Shown here piece after piece: positions 22,904 through 29,805 of a stretch of DNA of 64,000 nucleotides (position 1 is the first letter of the stretch; the number at the start of each line of letters is the position of its first letter). Under the pieces are notes generated by a model that had not been told where the DNA came from, did not search any database, and saw nothing but the letters and a program-made list of their open reading frames with translations. The position numbers and the translations under genes are program-made. This DNA comes from an uncultured Oscillibacter sp. Its GTDB lineage: Bacteria > Bacillota > Clostridia > Oscillospirales > Oscillospiraceae. The stretch spans positions 4,564-68,563 of the forward strand of contig CAJTMG010000020.1 of NCBI GenBank assembly GCA_910577405.1, written 5' to 3'.

Positions 22904-24139
22904 ATGGTACGACGGAGAGTCGTGATAACGGGACTGGGTGCGCTGACGCCCATTGGACTGAATGTGCCGGAGAGCTGGCAGGCGGTACAGGAAGGCCGCT
23001 GCGGGATAGGGCCGATTACGCAGTTTGACCCTGCCGGCATGAAGGTCCAGCTTGCGGCGGAGGTCAAGGGCTTTGACCCGGACGCCCTTCTGGGGAAGCA
23101 GGAAGCCAAGCGGATGGGCCGGTTTACGCAGTTTGCCCTGGCCGCGGCGCGGGAGGCTCTGGGGAACTTCAAGCCTTCGGAGGAAGAGAAGTCCCGCTGC
23201 GGCGTCAGTATTTCCAGCGGCATTGGCGGTATCGGCATTACGGAGAGCGAGCATGACCGGGGTCTTGCCAAGGGCTGGGATCGGGTATCGCCGTTCTTTA
23301 TTCCTACGGGCATCTGCAATATGGCGGCCGGTCGGGTGGCGATTGATTCCGGCTTTCAGGGAATGTGTACCTGTCCCGTCACCGCCTGCGCAGGAGGGAC
23401 CAACGCGGTAGGGGACGCTTTCCACTACATCCGGGACGGCTACGCAGACGTGATGCTCTGCGGCGGTGCGGAAGCGGCCCTGACGCCTCTGGCGGTAGGC
23501 GGCTTTACTTCCATGAAGGCCCTTTCCCAGAGCACGGACCCGAACCGGGCGTCCATCCCCTTTGACGCGGAGCGGAACGGCTTTGTGATGGGCGAAGGCG
23601 CGGGTGTTCTGCTGCTGGAAGAGCTGGAGCACGCCCTGGCCCGCGGCGCGGAGATTGTGGCGGAGGTCGTTGGCTACGGCGCCACCTGCGATGCGTACCA
23701 TATGACCGCTCCCCGCCCCGATGGCAGCGGCGGCGCGGAGGCTATGGCTATGGCGCTGTCCGACGCGGGGGTCCGTCCGGAAGAAGTGGATTATATCAAC
23801 GCCCACGGCACGTCCACCCATCTGAACGACGCTGGCGAGACGGCCGCAGTCAAGACGGTGTTCGGCGGCCATGCCCGGACCCTTGCCCTCAGTTCCACCA
23901 AGTCCATGACCGGCCATATGCTGGGCGCGGCGGGAGCTGTGGAGGCCATTTTCAGCGCCCTTGCCCTCCGGGACGGCTTTATCCCTGCCACGATCAACTA
24001 TCAGACGCCGGACCCGGACTGTGATCTGGACGTGGTGCCCAATCAGGGTCGGAATGCGGAAATCCGTTATGTGCTGTCCAATTCCCTGGGCTTTGGCGGG
24101 CACAACGGCAGTCTGCTCTTTAAGAAATGGGAGGCGTAA
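22904..24139 (+). CDS. fabF: beta-ketoacyl-ACP synthase II
   Basis: A 411-residue elongation condensing enzyme. The N-terminus RRVVITGLGALTPIGLNV is typical. The nucleophile is Cys162 (TACAGGTNAVGDAF), with His in NAHGTSTHLND, Lys in STKSMTGHMLGAAG and a second His in FGGHNGSLLF. It is co-transcribed with fabZ two nucleotides downstream. Ribosome site GGAGG, 9 nt before the ATG. Confidence 0.96.
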   Translation: MVRRRVVITGLGALTPIGLNVPESWQAVQEGRCGIGPITQFDPAGMKVQLAAEVKGFDPDALLGKQEAKRMGRFTQFALAAAREALGNFKPSEEEKSRCGVSISSGIGGIGITESEHDRGLAKGWDRVSPFFIPTGICNMAAGRVAIDSGFQGMCTCPVTACAGGTNAVGDAFHYIRDGYADVMLCGGAEAALTPLAVGGFTSMKALSQSTDPNRASIPFDAERNGFVMGEGAGVLLLEELEHALARGAEIVAEVVGYGATCDAYHMTAPRPDGSGGAEAMAMALSDAGVRPEEVDYINAHGTSTHLNDAGETAAVKTVFGGHARTLALSSTKSMTGHMLGAAGAVEAIFSALALRDGFIPATINYQTPDPDCDLDVVPNQGRNAEIRYVLSNSLGFGGHNGSLLFKKWEA

Positions 24140-24141
24140 CA

Positions 24142-24582
24142 ATGGGTATGCAGTACAATTCCAATGAGATCGCGGAGATTCTGCCCCATCGCTATCCCTT
24201 TGCGCTGGTAGATAAAATCGTGGACGGCGTACCGGGGGAATGGGCCAAGGGGATTAAGTGCGTGACGGTCAACGAGCCGTTTTTCCAGGGCCATTTCCCT
24301 CAGAAGCACGTGATGCCCGGCGTTTTGCTGATTGAAGCCTTGGCACAGGTTGGCGGCGTGGCAATTCTTGCGCTGCCGGAAAATCAGGGCAAGCTGGCGT
24401 TTCTGGGCCGGGTGAAGGATGCGCGGTTCAAACGGCAGGTGGTCCCTGGAGACGTGGTGGAGATGGAATGTCGTCTGACCCGCCGCCGTGGGCCTGTCGG
24501 AGTCGGCGAGTGCGTGGCCAGGGTTGGCGGCGAGGTAGCTGTGACCGCGGAAATTACCTTTGCTATCGGCGCGGAAAAATAG
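24142..24582 (+). CDS. fabZ: 3-hydroxyacyl-ACP dehydratase
   Basis: A 146-residue hot-dog fold enzyme that removes water from 3-hydroxyacyl-ACP. The catalytic His lies in LPHRYPFALVD, and the acid residue in the helix HVMPGVLLIEALAQVGG following FFQGHFP. No fabA or fabM is present in this operon, so how unsaturated chains are made cannot be read here. The start ATG is 7 nt after GGGAGG; another in-frame ATG two codons later is possible. It is the last biosynthetic gene of the operon. Confidence 0.95.
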   Translation: MGMQYNSNEIAEILPHRYPFALVDKIVDGVPGEWAKGIKCVTVNEPFFQGHFPQKHVMPGVLLIEALAQVGGVAILALPENQGKLAFLGRVKDARFKRQVVPGDVVEMECRLTRRRGPVGVGECVARVGGEVAVTAEITFAIGAEK

Positions 24583-24611
24583 TTGCCGAATTTCCGCGAA
24601 GCTGGTACAAT
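24583..24611 (+). promoter_or_regulatory. sigma-A promoter of the MarR-family gene
   Basis: TTGCCG (24583-24588), a 17-nt spacer and TACAAT (24606-24611), starting at the fabZ stop codon. The 9-mer TTCCGCGAA sits within the spacer and its reverse complement recurs twice downstream, suggesting an operator. Confidence 0.65.
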
Positions 24612-24617
24612 AGAAGA

Positions 24618-24648
24618 CGAATGCCGTCAAAAGATGACCCGGCATTCG
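24618..24648 (+). promoter_or_regulatory. leader hairpin of the MarR-family gene
   Basis: A perfect 9-bp stem, CGAATGCCG with CGGCATTCG, around a 13-nt loop, lying just after the expected transcription start. There is no T-run, so it is not a standard terminator. Confidence 0.5.
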
Positions 24649-24700
24649 CGGAAGGGCTGCGGCTCTTTCGGACTGATTCGCGGAAAGGTGTGGAAAGACG

Positions 24701-25156
24701 ATGTTGGACCAGGCTTTTTTCAGAGTGTATACGAAATTTAAGCTGCATTTTTATCAGGAATTGTTCCGGCGCTTCCAGGACCGGGAGGCCAGCCTGACCA
24801 CGATGGAGACCTTTTGCGTCGAGTCCATCCAGGCGCTGGGAAGCCCAACCGTGAATGAATTTGCAAATTTTATGCGGATTTCACCCCCTAACGCCGCTTA
24901 TAAAGTAAACAGTCTGGTGAAAAAGGGCTATATCCGCAAGGTGCAGTCTCCGGACGACCGCCGGGAATACCATCTGGAGCTGACACAGAAATATATGGAT
25001 TACTACAACATTTCCAGCAATTATCTGCAAACTGTGATGCGCCGCGTCTCCGACCGTTTTTCACCGGAGGACTGCGCCAGAATTGAGGAAATGCTGACCA
25101 TCGTCGACCGGGAGCTGATGCCGGAGGTCCAGGTCCCGGACGGCTTCCAGCTATAA
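24701..25156 (+). CDS. MarR-family transcriptional regulator, FabT-like
   Basis: A 151-residue winged-helix repressor. Helices at residues 1-40 and 115-140 probably form the dimer interface. The DNA-binding part is SPTVNEFANFMRISPPNAAYKVNSLVKKGYI followed by the wing VQSPDDRREYHLELT. Its position directly behind fabZ and the FabT-like palindrome at the operon promoter suggest that it controls membrane lipid synthesis; both points are context inference. It has its own promoter with repeated TTCGCGGAA elements, which could mediate autoregulation. A strong terminator follows. Confidence 0.85.
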   Translation: MLDQAFFRVYTKFKLHFYQELFRRFQDREASLTTMETFCVESIQALGSPTVNEFANFMRISPPNAAYKVNSLVKKGYIRKVQSPDDRREYHLELTQKYMDYYNISSNYLQTVMRRVSDRFSPEDCARIEEMLTIVDRELMPEVQVPDGFQL

Positions 25157-25161
25157 GTAAG

Positions 25162-25202
25162 AAAACGGCGCGGCAGGTTCTCTCAGCTTGCCGCGCTGTT
25201 TT
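25162..25202. terminator. bidirectional intrinsic terminator
   Basis: AAAACGGCGCGGCA (25162-25175) pairs with TGCCGCGCTGTTTT (25189-25202), with one G-U pair and a 13-nt loop. It ends the MarR gene on the plus strand and could also stop minus-strand transcription from the small Q/N-rich gene. Confidence 0.85.
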
Positions 25203-25269
25203 CGGGAAAAGGAGCTGAAGACTGGTCAAAAGCACAGATATCCCTTTGACCGGTGTTCAGATGAAGCGC

Positions 25270-25377
25270 TTACTTGCGGTTCTCCTTCTGACTGCGCTCA
25301 CTCTGGCTGTTGTTCTGCTGATTCTGCTCGCGCTCGTTCTGACTGCGATTCTGGCTCTGATTGTCGCGGTTCTGCAT
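25270..25377 (-). CDS. 35-residue Gln/Asn-rich peptide, spore-peptide-like
   Basis: A very small hydrophilic peptide, MQNRDNQSQNRSQNERE at its start, in which about half the residues are Gln or Asn and the rest mostly Ser, Arg and Glu. It lacks any membrane or signal segment. A near-perfect ribosome site (AAAGGGGGTG) precedes the ATG, and a sigma-G-like promoter lies upstream. Composition resembles small spore-core peptides of Clostridia and gamma-type small acid-soluble proteins, but it is shorter and I cannot assign it to a named family. The plus strand also has an open frame here, a hydrophobic mirror of this composition, which I regard as a shadow. Confidence 0.6.
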   Translation of the reverse strand: MQNRDNQSQNRSQNEREQNQQNNSQSERSQKENRK

Positions 25378-25410
25378 GACATACACCCCCTTTCTCGTGG
25401 GTACAGGGGT

Positions 25411-25440
25411 TATTTTGGACAGCAGAGGCCAAAAATATAC
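25411..25440 (-). promoter_or_regulatory. candidate sigma-G/sigma-F promoter of the Q/N-rich peptide
   Basis: On the minus strand GTATA (25436-25440), an 18-nt spacer and CAAAATA (25411-25417) resemble the forespore consensus (GNATR with CATNNTA). The -10 element ends about 34 nt before the start codon. Confidence 0.4.
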
Positions 25441-25659
25441 AGGGGATGCAAAAAAATATCTGAATCAGAGTGCGGCAGAGCTTTTTACCTTTTCACAGGC
25501 CATGGAACTTTTTCGGCGTTTTACTGTCAGGCGCGGGTAAAATTCGGCCTGCCTGTTTTTATTGTGTTTTTCTGACAGTGGATTTTTGCGTTTTTTGTCC
25601 GGTGCTTTTGGAAAAATTGCAAAACGCTTGTTTACTCTGTGCCTTTGTGGCAGTATGGG

Positions 25660-25665
25660 TATAAT
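25660..25665 (+). promoter_or_regulatory. candidate -10 element
   Basis: A consensus TATAAT 21 nt upstream of the 160-residue protein gene. No convincing -35 hexamer is seen at 16-18 nt. Confidence 0.4.
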
Positions 25666-25686
25666 TTGCATATGAGAGGTATTTTT

Positions 25687-26169
25687 ATGTATATCCAACA
25701 ATACTGGGGCAATTATATTGGGGATACCGACGACAGTCTGACACTGCTGGCGTACCTGTCCGGAAAGGGAAGGACAGAACTGGACGCAAAAGAGATTTTT
25801 TCTGATTTCGGCCTGGATTTCCGGAACGACCTCCGGCAGACAGTCCCGCCGCTGGTTTACGAGGACCCGGAGGGCTGGGAGATGGACATTCATTTCGCCG
25901 CGGACCTGGTGATGGATCTGGCCGCGCTGCTGCTGGAATGCCGGGAGAATGGCCGCGTCAGTCTCACGGAGCTGGGAGAGGAAACGGACCTTCCCGACGG
26001 CAGTCTGCGCATAACAGCCGGGGAGAAGGAGCTGGAGGGAATTGACGCTGCGCTGGCAGATTTTGCGGCGTCTCCTGCGGCCTGGGACCTGAGCGAGTTC
26101 ATGCCGGAGGAAGAACTGCCGGAGCTGGCCGGGATTCTGGAGGCTTTGCGGAAGGACCTCTGCGGTTGA
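25687..26169 (+). CDS. uncharacterised acidic protein, 160 residues
   Basis: A soluble protein beginning MYIQQYWGNYIGDTDDSLTL, rich in Glu, Asp and Leu, with a helical C-terminal half (residues 75-160) and no signal or membrane segment. I do not recognise the family. GAGAGG is the ribosome site; in-frame start codons 5 and 16 codons upstream are less well placed. The neighbours, a spore-like peptide and the infC operon, do not suggest a role. It appears to be monocistronic. Confidence 0.65.
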   Translation: MYIQQYWGNYIGDTDDSLTLLAYLSGKGRTELDAKEIFSDFGLDFRNDLRQTVPPLVYEDPEGWEMDIHFAADLVMDLAALLLECRENGRVSLTELGEETDLPDGSLRITAGEKELEGIDAALADFAASPAAWDLSEFMPEEELPELAGILEALRKDLCG

Positions 26170-26259
26170 GGGAGGCTGGCATTTGCGTCCGGCTGTTCTG
26201 CGCGGAAATGTTCTATAATCCTGGTCCGGATAATTTTAAGCAAAAAGCCGAAAAAAGCC

Positions 26260-26288
26260 TTGACAAGGTGCGGAAGACGTGGTATAGT
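26260..26288 (+). promoter_or_regulatory. sigma-A promoter of the infC-rpmI-rplT operon
   Basis: Perfect TTGACA (26260-26265), a 17-nt spacer and TATAGT (26283-26288): a strong housekeeping promoter upstream of a ~160-nt leader. Confidence 0.85.
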
Positions 26289-26294
26289 GATTAG

Positions 26295-26446
26295 GCAAAA
26301 TGAAGAAGGCCGGAAGCATCCGCCTCACCTCCAGCTATGAGCAAAGAGGTTTACATCGCTTGAAATCAAACTGCCTGGGAGGGCGGTGGGTTTTTCGCGC
26401 GGGTGCTGTCAGGCGTCCGCGTTTTGTTATTTTTAGGATGGAGGTG
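26295..26446 (+). promoter_or_regulatory. L20-type leader RNA of the infC operon
   Basis: A ~150-nt untranslated leader before infC, in the position of the Bacillota L20 leader through which ribosomal protein L20 represses its own operon. It ends in a hairpin, CGCGGGTG (26398-26405) with CGTCCGCG (26414-26421), followed by TTTTGTTATTTTT, which can act as an attenuator. The assignment rests on operon position and the terminal attenuator; I did not fold the upstream part. Confidence 0.6.
26398..26434 (+). terminator. attenuator in the infC leader
   Basis: An 8-bp stem with two G-U pairs, an 8-nt loop and a T-rich tail, just before the infC ribosome site. Confidence 0.6.
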
Positions 26447-26448
26447 CT

Positions 26449-26976
26449 TTGACCATTAGTAAGCAAGTGCATGAACTGAATGAGGCCATCAGTGACAAGG
26501 AAATCCGGCTGATTGGTCCCGCGGGCGAACAGCTTGGCATCATGCCTCCCGCGCAGGCCCTGCGGATTGCAGAGGAGCAGAGTCTTGACCTGGTAAAGAT
26601 CTCGCCCCAGGCCACCCCCCCCGTGTGTAAGCTGATGAACTATGGTAAATTCCGGTTCGAACAGAGCAAACGGGAAAAGGAAGCCAGAAAGAATCAGCAC
26701 GTGGTGGAGATCAAGGAAATCCGGATGTCCCCCGGCATCGATATCGGGGACTTCAACACCAAGCTCCGGAACGCGCAGAAGTTCATCGCTGAGGGCAACC
26801 GGGTCAAAGTCTCCGTTCGCTTCCGTGGGCGGGAGATGGCGCATACCGAGATTGGACGCGATCTTCTGAGCCGCTTCGCGGAACAGTGCAAAGAAGTAGC
26901 CAACCTGGACCGGCCCGCTAAACTGGAAGGCCGCATGATGTCCATCTTTCTGTCCCCCAAGACCGGCGGTAAGTAA
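26449..26976 (+). CDS. infC: translation initiation factor IF-3
   Basis: A 175-residue factor that binds the 30S subunit, keeps the subunits apart and checks start codons. The N-domain has VHELNEAISDKEIRLIG, the linker is rich in Lys and Glu, and the C-domain includes KEIRMSPGIDIGDFNTKLRNA and VKVSVRFRGREMAH. The start codon is non-AUG: TTG lies 4 nt after GGAGG, while an in-frame ATT two codons later lies at 10-nt spacing. IF-3 genes commonly use such rare starts for autoregulation, so either is possible. Confidence 0.96.
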   Translation: MTISKQVHELNEAISDKEIRLIGPAGEQLGIMPPAQALRIAEEQSLDLVKISPQATPPVCKLMNYGKFRFEQSKREKEARKNQHVVEIKEIRMSPGIDIGDFNTKLRNAQKFIAEGNRVKVSVRFRGREMAHTEIGRDLLSRFAEQCKEVANLDRPAKLEGRMMSIFLSPKTGGK

Positions 26977-27025
26977 GAGGACAGAGCTGACACGATTTTT
27001 ACGTTACGGAAGGAGCTAAATCGCT

Positions 27026-27223
27026 ATGCCTAAGTTGAAAACCCACAGCGGCGCGAAGAAGAGATTCAACCTTACCAAGACCGGCAAGGTAAAGCGCGCG
27101 AAAGCCTATAAGCGCCACATTCTTACCAAGAAGGACACCAAGCGGACCCGTCGCCTTCGTGCCGGTGGTTACGCCGATGCTACCAACGTGGACGCCGTCC
27201 GTAAGATGATTCCCTATAAGTAA
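27026..27223 (+). CDS. rpmI: 50S ribosomal protein L35
   Basis: A 65-residue, strongly basic ribosomal protein beginning MPKLKTHSGAKKRFNLTKTGK, with the HILTKKDTKRTRRLR segment typical of L35. It lies between infC and rplT in the conserved IF3-L35-L20 order. AAGGAGC is the ribosome site. Confidence 0.98.
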   Translation: MPKLKTHSGAKKRFNLTKTGKVKRAKAYKRHILTKKDTKRTRRLRAGGYADATNVDAVRKMIPYK

Positions 27224-27257
27224 GGTTTCAGGACGTTTAGAATAGGAGGCTTTTACT

Positions 27258-27608
27258 ATGGCTAGAGTTAAAGGCGCAATGATGACGCGCAAGAGAAGAA
27301 ATAAAATCATGAAGCTCGCGAAGGGCTACTGGGGCTCCAAGTCCAAGCACTTCCGCGTGGCAAACCAGGCTGTGATGAAGTCCCTGAGCTATGCCTATAC
27401 CGGCCGTAAGCTCAAAAAGCGCGACTTCCGCTCCCTGTGGATTACCCGTATTTCCGCCGCCTGCAAGATGAACGGTATGAACTATTCTACCTTCATGCAC
27501 GGCCTGAAAACCGCGGGCATTGAGATCAACCGCAAGATGCTGGCTGAAATGGCAATCAATGACGCCGCCGCTTTCACCCAGCTCACCAAGATTGCCAAGG
27601 AAGCGTAA
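27258..27608 (+). CDS. rplT: 50S ribosomal protein L20
   Basis: A 116-residue basic protein that binds 23S rRNA early in assembly and represses its own operon in related organisms. MARVKGAMMTRKRRNKIMKLAKGYWG and RDFRSLWITRISAACKMNGMNYS are characteristic segments (each quoted only in part of the conserved block). AATAGGAGGC is the ribosome site. A strong terminator follows the stop codon. Confidence 0.98.
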   Translation: MARVKGAMMTRKRRNKIMKLAKGYWGSKSKHFRVANQAVMKSLSYAYTGRKLKKRDFRSLWITRISAACKMNGMNYSTFMHGLKTAGIEINRKMLAEMAINDAAAFTQLTKIAKEA

Positions 27609-27618
27609 TCAGATGCAA

Positions 27619-27654
27619 AAAAGGACTTCGGATGCACGTTCCGAGGTCCTTTTT
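27619..27654 (+). terminator. intrinsic terminator of the infC operon
   Basis: AAAAGGACTTCGGA pairs with TCCGAGGTCCTTTT (one G-U pair) around a 7-nt loop, with a T-tract. Confidence 0.92.
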
Positions 27655-27655
27655 C

Positions 27656-27815
27656 GTCGTCAGGGGAGGGGAGAGCTTGTTTGTACCGCGCTTTTGCCGT
27701 CAAGAGAGGGAAGAGCCTGTTTACACCGCGTTTTTGCCATCAGAGTGGAGAGAGCCAGGCTGTACCGCGCTTCCGTCGTCAGGGAAGGGAGGGCCAGTCC
27801 ATACCGTGTTTCTCG
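27656..27815. repeat. four degenerate 39-40-nt tandem repeats, copies of a gene 3' end
   Basis: Units start near 27658, 27698, 27738 and 27777. Each contains a CGTCA-like start, a purine-rich GGGAGAG block and TACCGCG. On the minus strand the last unit is the end of the CPCC protein gene: its final codons read KHGMDWPSLP then stop. The next unit reads KRGTAWLSPL then stop. The array is therefore best read as decayed duplications of that gene's 3' end. It is not a CRISPR: there are no unique spacers and the units are divergent. Confidence 0.75.
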
Positions 27816-28045
27816 ACTTCACGGGGCGGCCGGGTGTATTTTTTCAGATTTTCCAGACAGGCTCCGAATGCCGCAAAATTTTTTCTTGCCTCATTCAGAC
27901 TTACATGATTGCAGCCACATATTTTGTCCGGGGTGCTGTAATTATAAAAGGAATCTTCCCAAAAGCATACGGGGCAGATGTCGTAAGTTCCGGGCGGCTC
28001 CTCCGGAAGGGTATAGAAGCCGCAGCAGGGACATTTGTAGCACAT
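27779..28045 (-). CDS. CPCC-type cysteine-rich protein
   Basis: An 88-residue protein of the Cys-rich CPCC family. The N-terminus has MCYKCPCCGFYTL and then DICPVCFWEDSF, together two CxxC pairs likely to bind zinc. CGCNHVSLNEARKNFAAFGAC is the other conserved part. The role of the family is not established; members are often found in toxin or immunity regions as well as alone. The start has AGGAGGAATT upstream. Its last codons lie in the tandem-repeat array. Confidence 0.8.
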   Translation of the reverse strand: MCYKCPCCGFYTLPEEPPGTYDICPVCFWEDSFYNYSTPDKICGCNHVSLNEARKNFAAFGACLENLKKYTRPPREVEKHGMDWPSLP

Positions 28046-28074
28046 AATTCCTCCTGTAAGACTGTTTCCGGCGT

Positions 28075-28103
28075 TTGACAGGGAAGGGCAGTCTTGTTAT
28101 CAT
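28075..28103 (+). promoter_or_regulatory. sigma-A promoter in front of a small hydrophobic frame
   Basis: Perfect TTGACA (28075-28080), a 17-nt spacer and TATCAT (28098-28103). The only plausible target is the small hydrophobic frame that follows. Confidence 0.6.
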
Positions 28104-28165
28104 AAGAGCATCCAGAGAGGGGAGGGAAGGTCATAGGCGCGATTGTTGAAGCCGCTGTTTGCAGT

Positions 28166-28267
28166 ATGGTCTGGAAAACGGTGCTGTTTCTTGTAATTCT
28201 GCCGATGGGCGTTCTGTTTCTGGGGTATCTGATATATATCGCCGTCGGTATTTTCAAGGAACTGTGA
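28166..28267 (+). CDS. possible small membrane peptide
   Basis: A short frame encoding about 33 residues with one transmembrane helix (VLFLVILPMGVLFLGYLIYI) and a C-terminal FKEL. The ATG has no ribosome site of its own. A strong GGGGAGGGAAGG site lies 36 nt further upstream, where the same frame offers ATA (28133) or ATT (28142) as possible non-standard starts, which would give 41-44 residues. The promoter and ribosome site argue for a real gene; the missing normal start argues for caution. Confidence 0.4.
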   Translation: MVWKTVLFLVILPMGVLFLGYLIYIAVGIFKEL

Positions 28268-28383
28268 AAAAGTAAAGGTAAGAAAAGCCGGCGGAATATT
28301 TTCCAGGCCTCAAATTAAACAAAACTTTTCTTTTGTTGAATTGACCTGTTTGCTCATTTCTACAGAAGGGCAGGGGTCGGAAG

Positions 28384-29448
28384 TTACTCCGCCGGCCTGT
28401 CTTTCTGTTCGGGCTGATAGAAGTACGGCCCGCGGTCATCCTCATGGGTCTGGGCGTAGGTCCAGGTGAAGTCCCGGTCCACCAGATACCAGTCCGCGCC
28501 GTCGATGGCTCCCTGACCGCGGGGGAGGGCGGCGATGTCTTCCTTTGTCACTCGCTGTACCTGGGGAACGTCCGCCGGGGGATGTTCATTATAAAATAGG
28601 TATATCTCGTCATCCAGATGCTCTGCAAGGGCGGTACGGGCAGCGTCGCCTTGGAGACAGGGGACCAGTCCGAAGAGATGCCAGAGGTAATTTCCCTCGC
28701 CCAAATCCGAGAGCACCCATTTGCCCAGTTCTTCCTCGGGAACGCCGTCGGCAAACACGTCCAGCCAGCGGTTTCGGACGGCCTTTATCTTGTCAGGAAA
28801 CGGCTCTGTCCAGTCTGCCATAGTGCCTACAAGCCGGTTGATGGGCTGGCCTAAGTCGTGGAATTTGGCCTCGTAATCCGTCATCACGCCTACGGGGCCG
28901 TTTTCATGAAGATTCCGGGTAACTTCGGACAATTCAAAGCCAAAAGCAGGCAGTTCTTCCACAGAAAATTCAAAAAGAGGCTGATTGTCCGTCTTGAAGT
29001 GAATCTGTCCGCCCATTTTCAGCACCTGACGGTAAAGCCGGAGGAAATTGCCATGGGTCAGGCGGCGTTTGGCGTGCCGTCCGCTGGGCCATGGGTCGCA
29101 GAAGTTGACATAAATCCGGTCAATCTCCCCCGGCGCGAAGAAATAGGGGATCTGGTCGGCGTTGGCGCTGATGAAAAAGACGTTGCTCAACCCGGCTCTG
29201 ACACAGCGTTCCATAGCCACCACCATGGCGTCCGGGACCATCTCCACGGCCAGGAACAGCACATCGGGTTCATTGGCAGCGGTCCCAGCGGTGAACCGGC
29301 CCTTTCCGCAGCCAAGCTCCAGCCGGACCTCGCGGGCGACGGGCATCAGTTCCCGCCAGCGGCCCGGACGGTCGTAGGGGTCCCGAATCAAACGGTCCTC
29401 GCAGCGTTCCATCCGGGGAATCAGGTTCTTTTTTTTACGCATCCGCAT
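28384..29448 (-). CDS. trmB: tRNA (guanine-N7-)-methyltransferase TrmB with a C-terminal DUF4275-like extension
   Basis: A 354-residue protein, where standard TrmB is about 210-220. The N-terminal two-thirds is a SAM-dependent methyltransferase that modifies G46 of tRNAs: LELGCGKGRFTAGTA (SAM loop), DPWPSGRHAKRRLTH and FKTDNQPLFEFS are family hallmarks. From about residue 215 there is an extra domain with WLDVFADG, NYLWHLFGLVPCLQGDAARTA and DFTWTYAQTHEDDRGPYF, which resembles DUF4275. The fusion is not a frame artefact, because the reading frame is continuous. AGGAGG lies 10 nt before the start codon. Confidence 0.88.
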   Translation of the reverse strand: MRMRKKKNLIPRMERCEDRLIRDPYDRPGRWRELMPVAREVRLELGCGKGRFTAGTAANEPDVLFLAVEMVPDAMVVAMERCVRAGLSNVFFISANADQIPYFFAPGEIDRIYVNFCDPWPSGRHAKRRLTHGNFLRLYRQVLKMGGQIHFKTDNQPLFEFSVEELPAFGFELSEVTRNLHENGPVGVMTDYEAKFHDLGQPINRLVGTMADWTEPFPDKIKAVRNRWLDVFADGVPEEELGKWVLSDLGEGNYLWHLFGLVPCLQGDAARTALAEHLDDEIYLFYNEHPPADVPQVQRVTKEDIAALPRGQGAIDGADWYLVDRDFTWTYAQTHEDDRGPYFYQPEQKDRPAE

Positions 29449-29512
29449 ATCTTTTTAACCTCCTGAAGTTTACAGGCGTATTTTTGAGAAGCAGCCGAAA
29501 AATACCGGATTG

Positions 29513-29541
29513 ATTATACCACAGCCCGCCTGAGGTGTAAA
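29513..29541 (-). promoter_or_regulatory. sigma-A promoter of trmB
   Basis: On the minus strand TTTACA (29536-29541), a 17-nt spacer and TATAAT (29513-29518), preceded by a TGG extension. Confidence 0.75.
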
Positions 29542-29730
29542 TGAAAATTCTTCCGGCGGGACAAGAAACGTATTTTGAACGTCTTTTCACAGCTTGCGCA
29601 AGAGAAAACCGCGGGAATCCTTGTTCTGAACGCGGAAAAAGGACGAATTCGCCGGAAGGTGCGGACATTTGCCAAAGGACCGTTTCTGCATTGGAGGAAG
29701 CAAAAAATGCTTGTGAATTCTTTGACGGAA

Positions 29731-29748
29731 TTGTGAAAGGTTTTACAA
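29731..29748 (+). promoter_or_regulatory. candidate Rex operator, distal
   Basis: TTGTGAAAGGTTTTACAA matches the clostridial Rex consensus (TTGTTAANNNNTTAACAA) at 12 of 14 defined positions and is a near-palindrome. Rex is the NADH/NAD sensor that often represses butyrate-pathway operons. Confidence 0.5.
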
Positions 29749-29805
29749 AAAGTTTGTGCAAAACGTAAAAAAACAGAAAGATGCAGAGTGGGAAAGAAAT
29801 TATGC

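Larger units (their letters stand above)
25378..25686. other. gene-free interval with divergent promoters
   Basis: Besides the sigma-G-like promoter (minus strand) and the -10 element of the plus-strand gene, I see only AT-rich sequence with short T-tracts and no supported gene. Confidence 0.5.
28046..28383. other. interval holding one promoter-linked small frame
   Basis: This gap between the CPCC gene and trmB contains a strong promoter and a short hydrophobic open frame, annotated separately. After 28268 the sequence is AT-rich without a supported feature. Confidence 0.5.

Noticed and set aside
22550..24142. Open frame antisense to fabG/fabF
   Set aside because: It crosses two well-supported genes and has Arg/His/Gln-rich shadow composition.
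25246..25575. Plus-strand hydrophobic frame opposite the Q/N-rich peptide
   Set aside because: Leu/Val richness is the direct complement of Gln/Asn codons; it has no ribosome site, and its start lies behind a terminator.
29541..29768. Small frames in the trmB-hbd gap
   Set aside because: They cover promoter and operator elements and have no ribosome sites.
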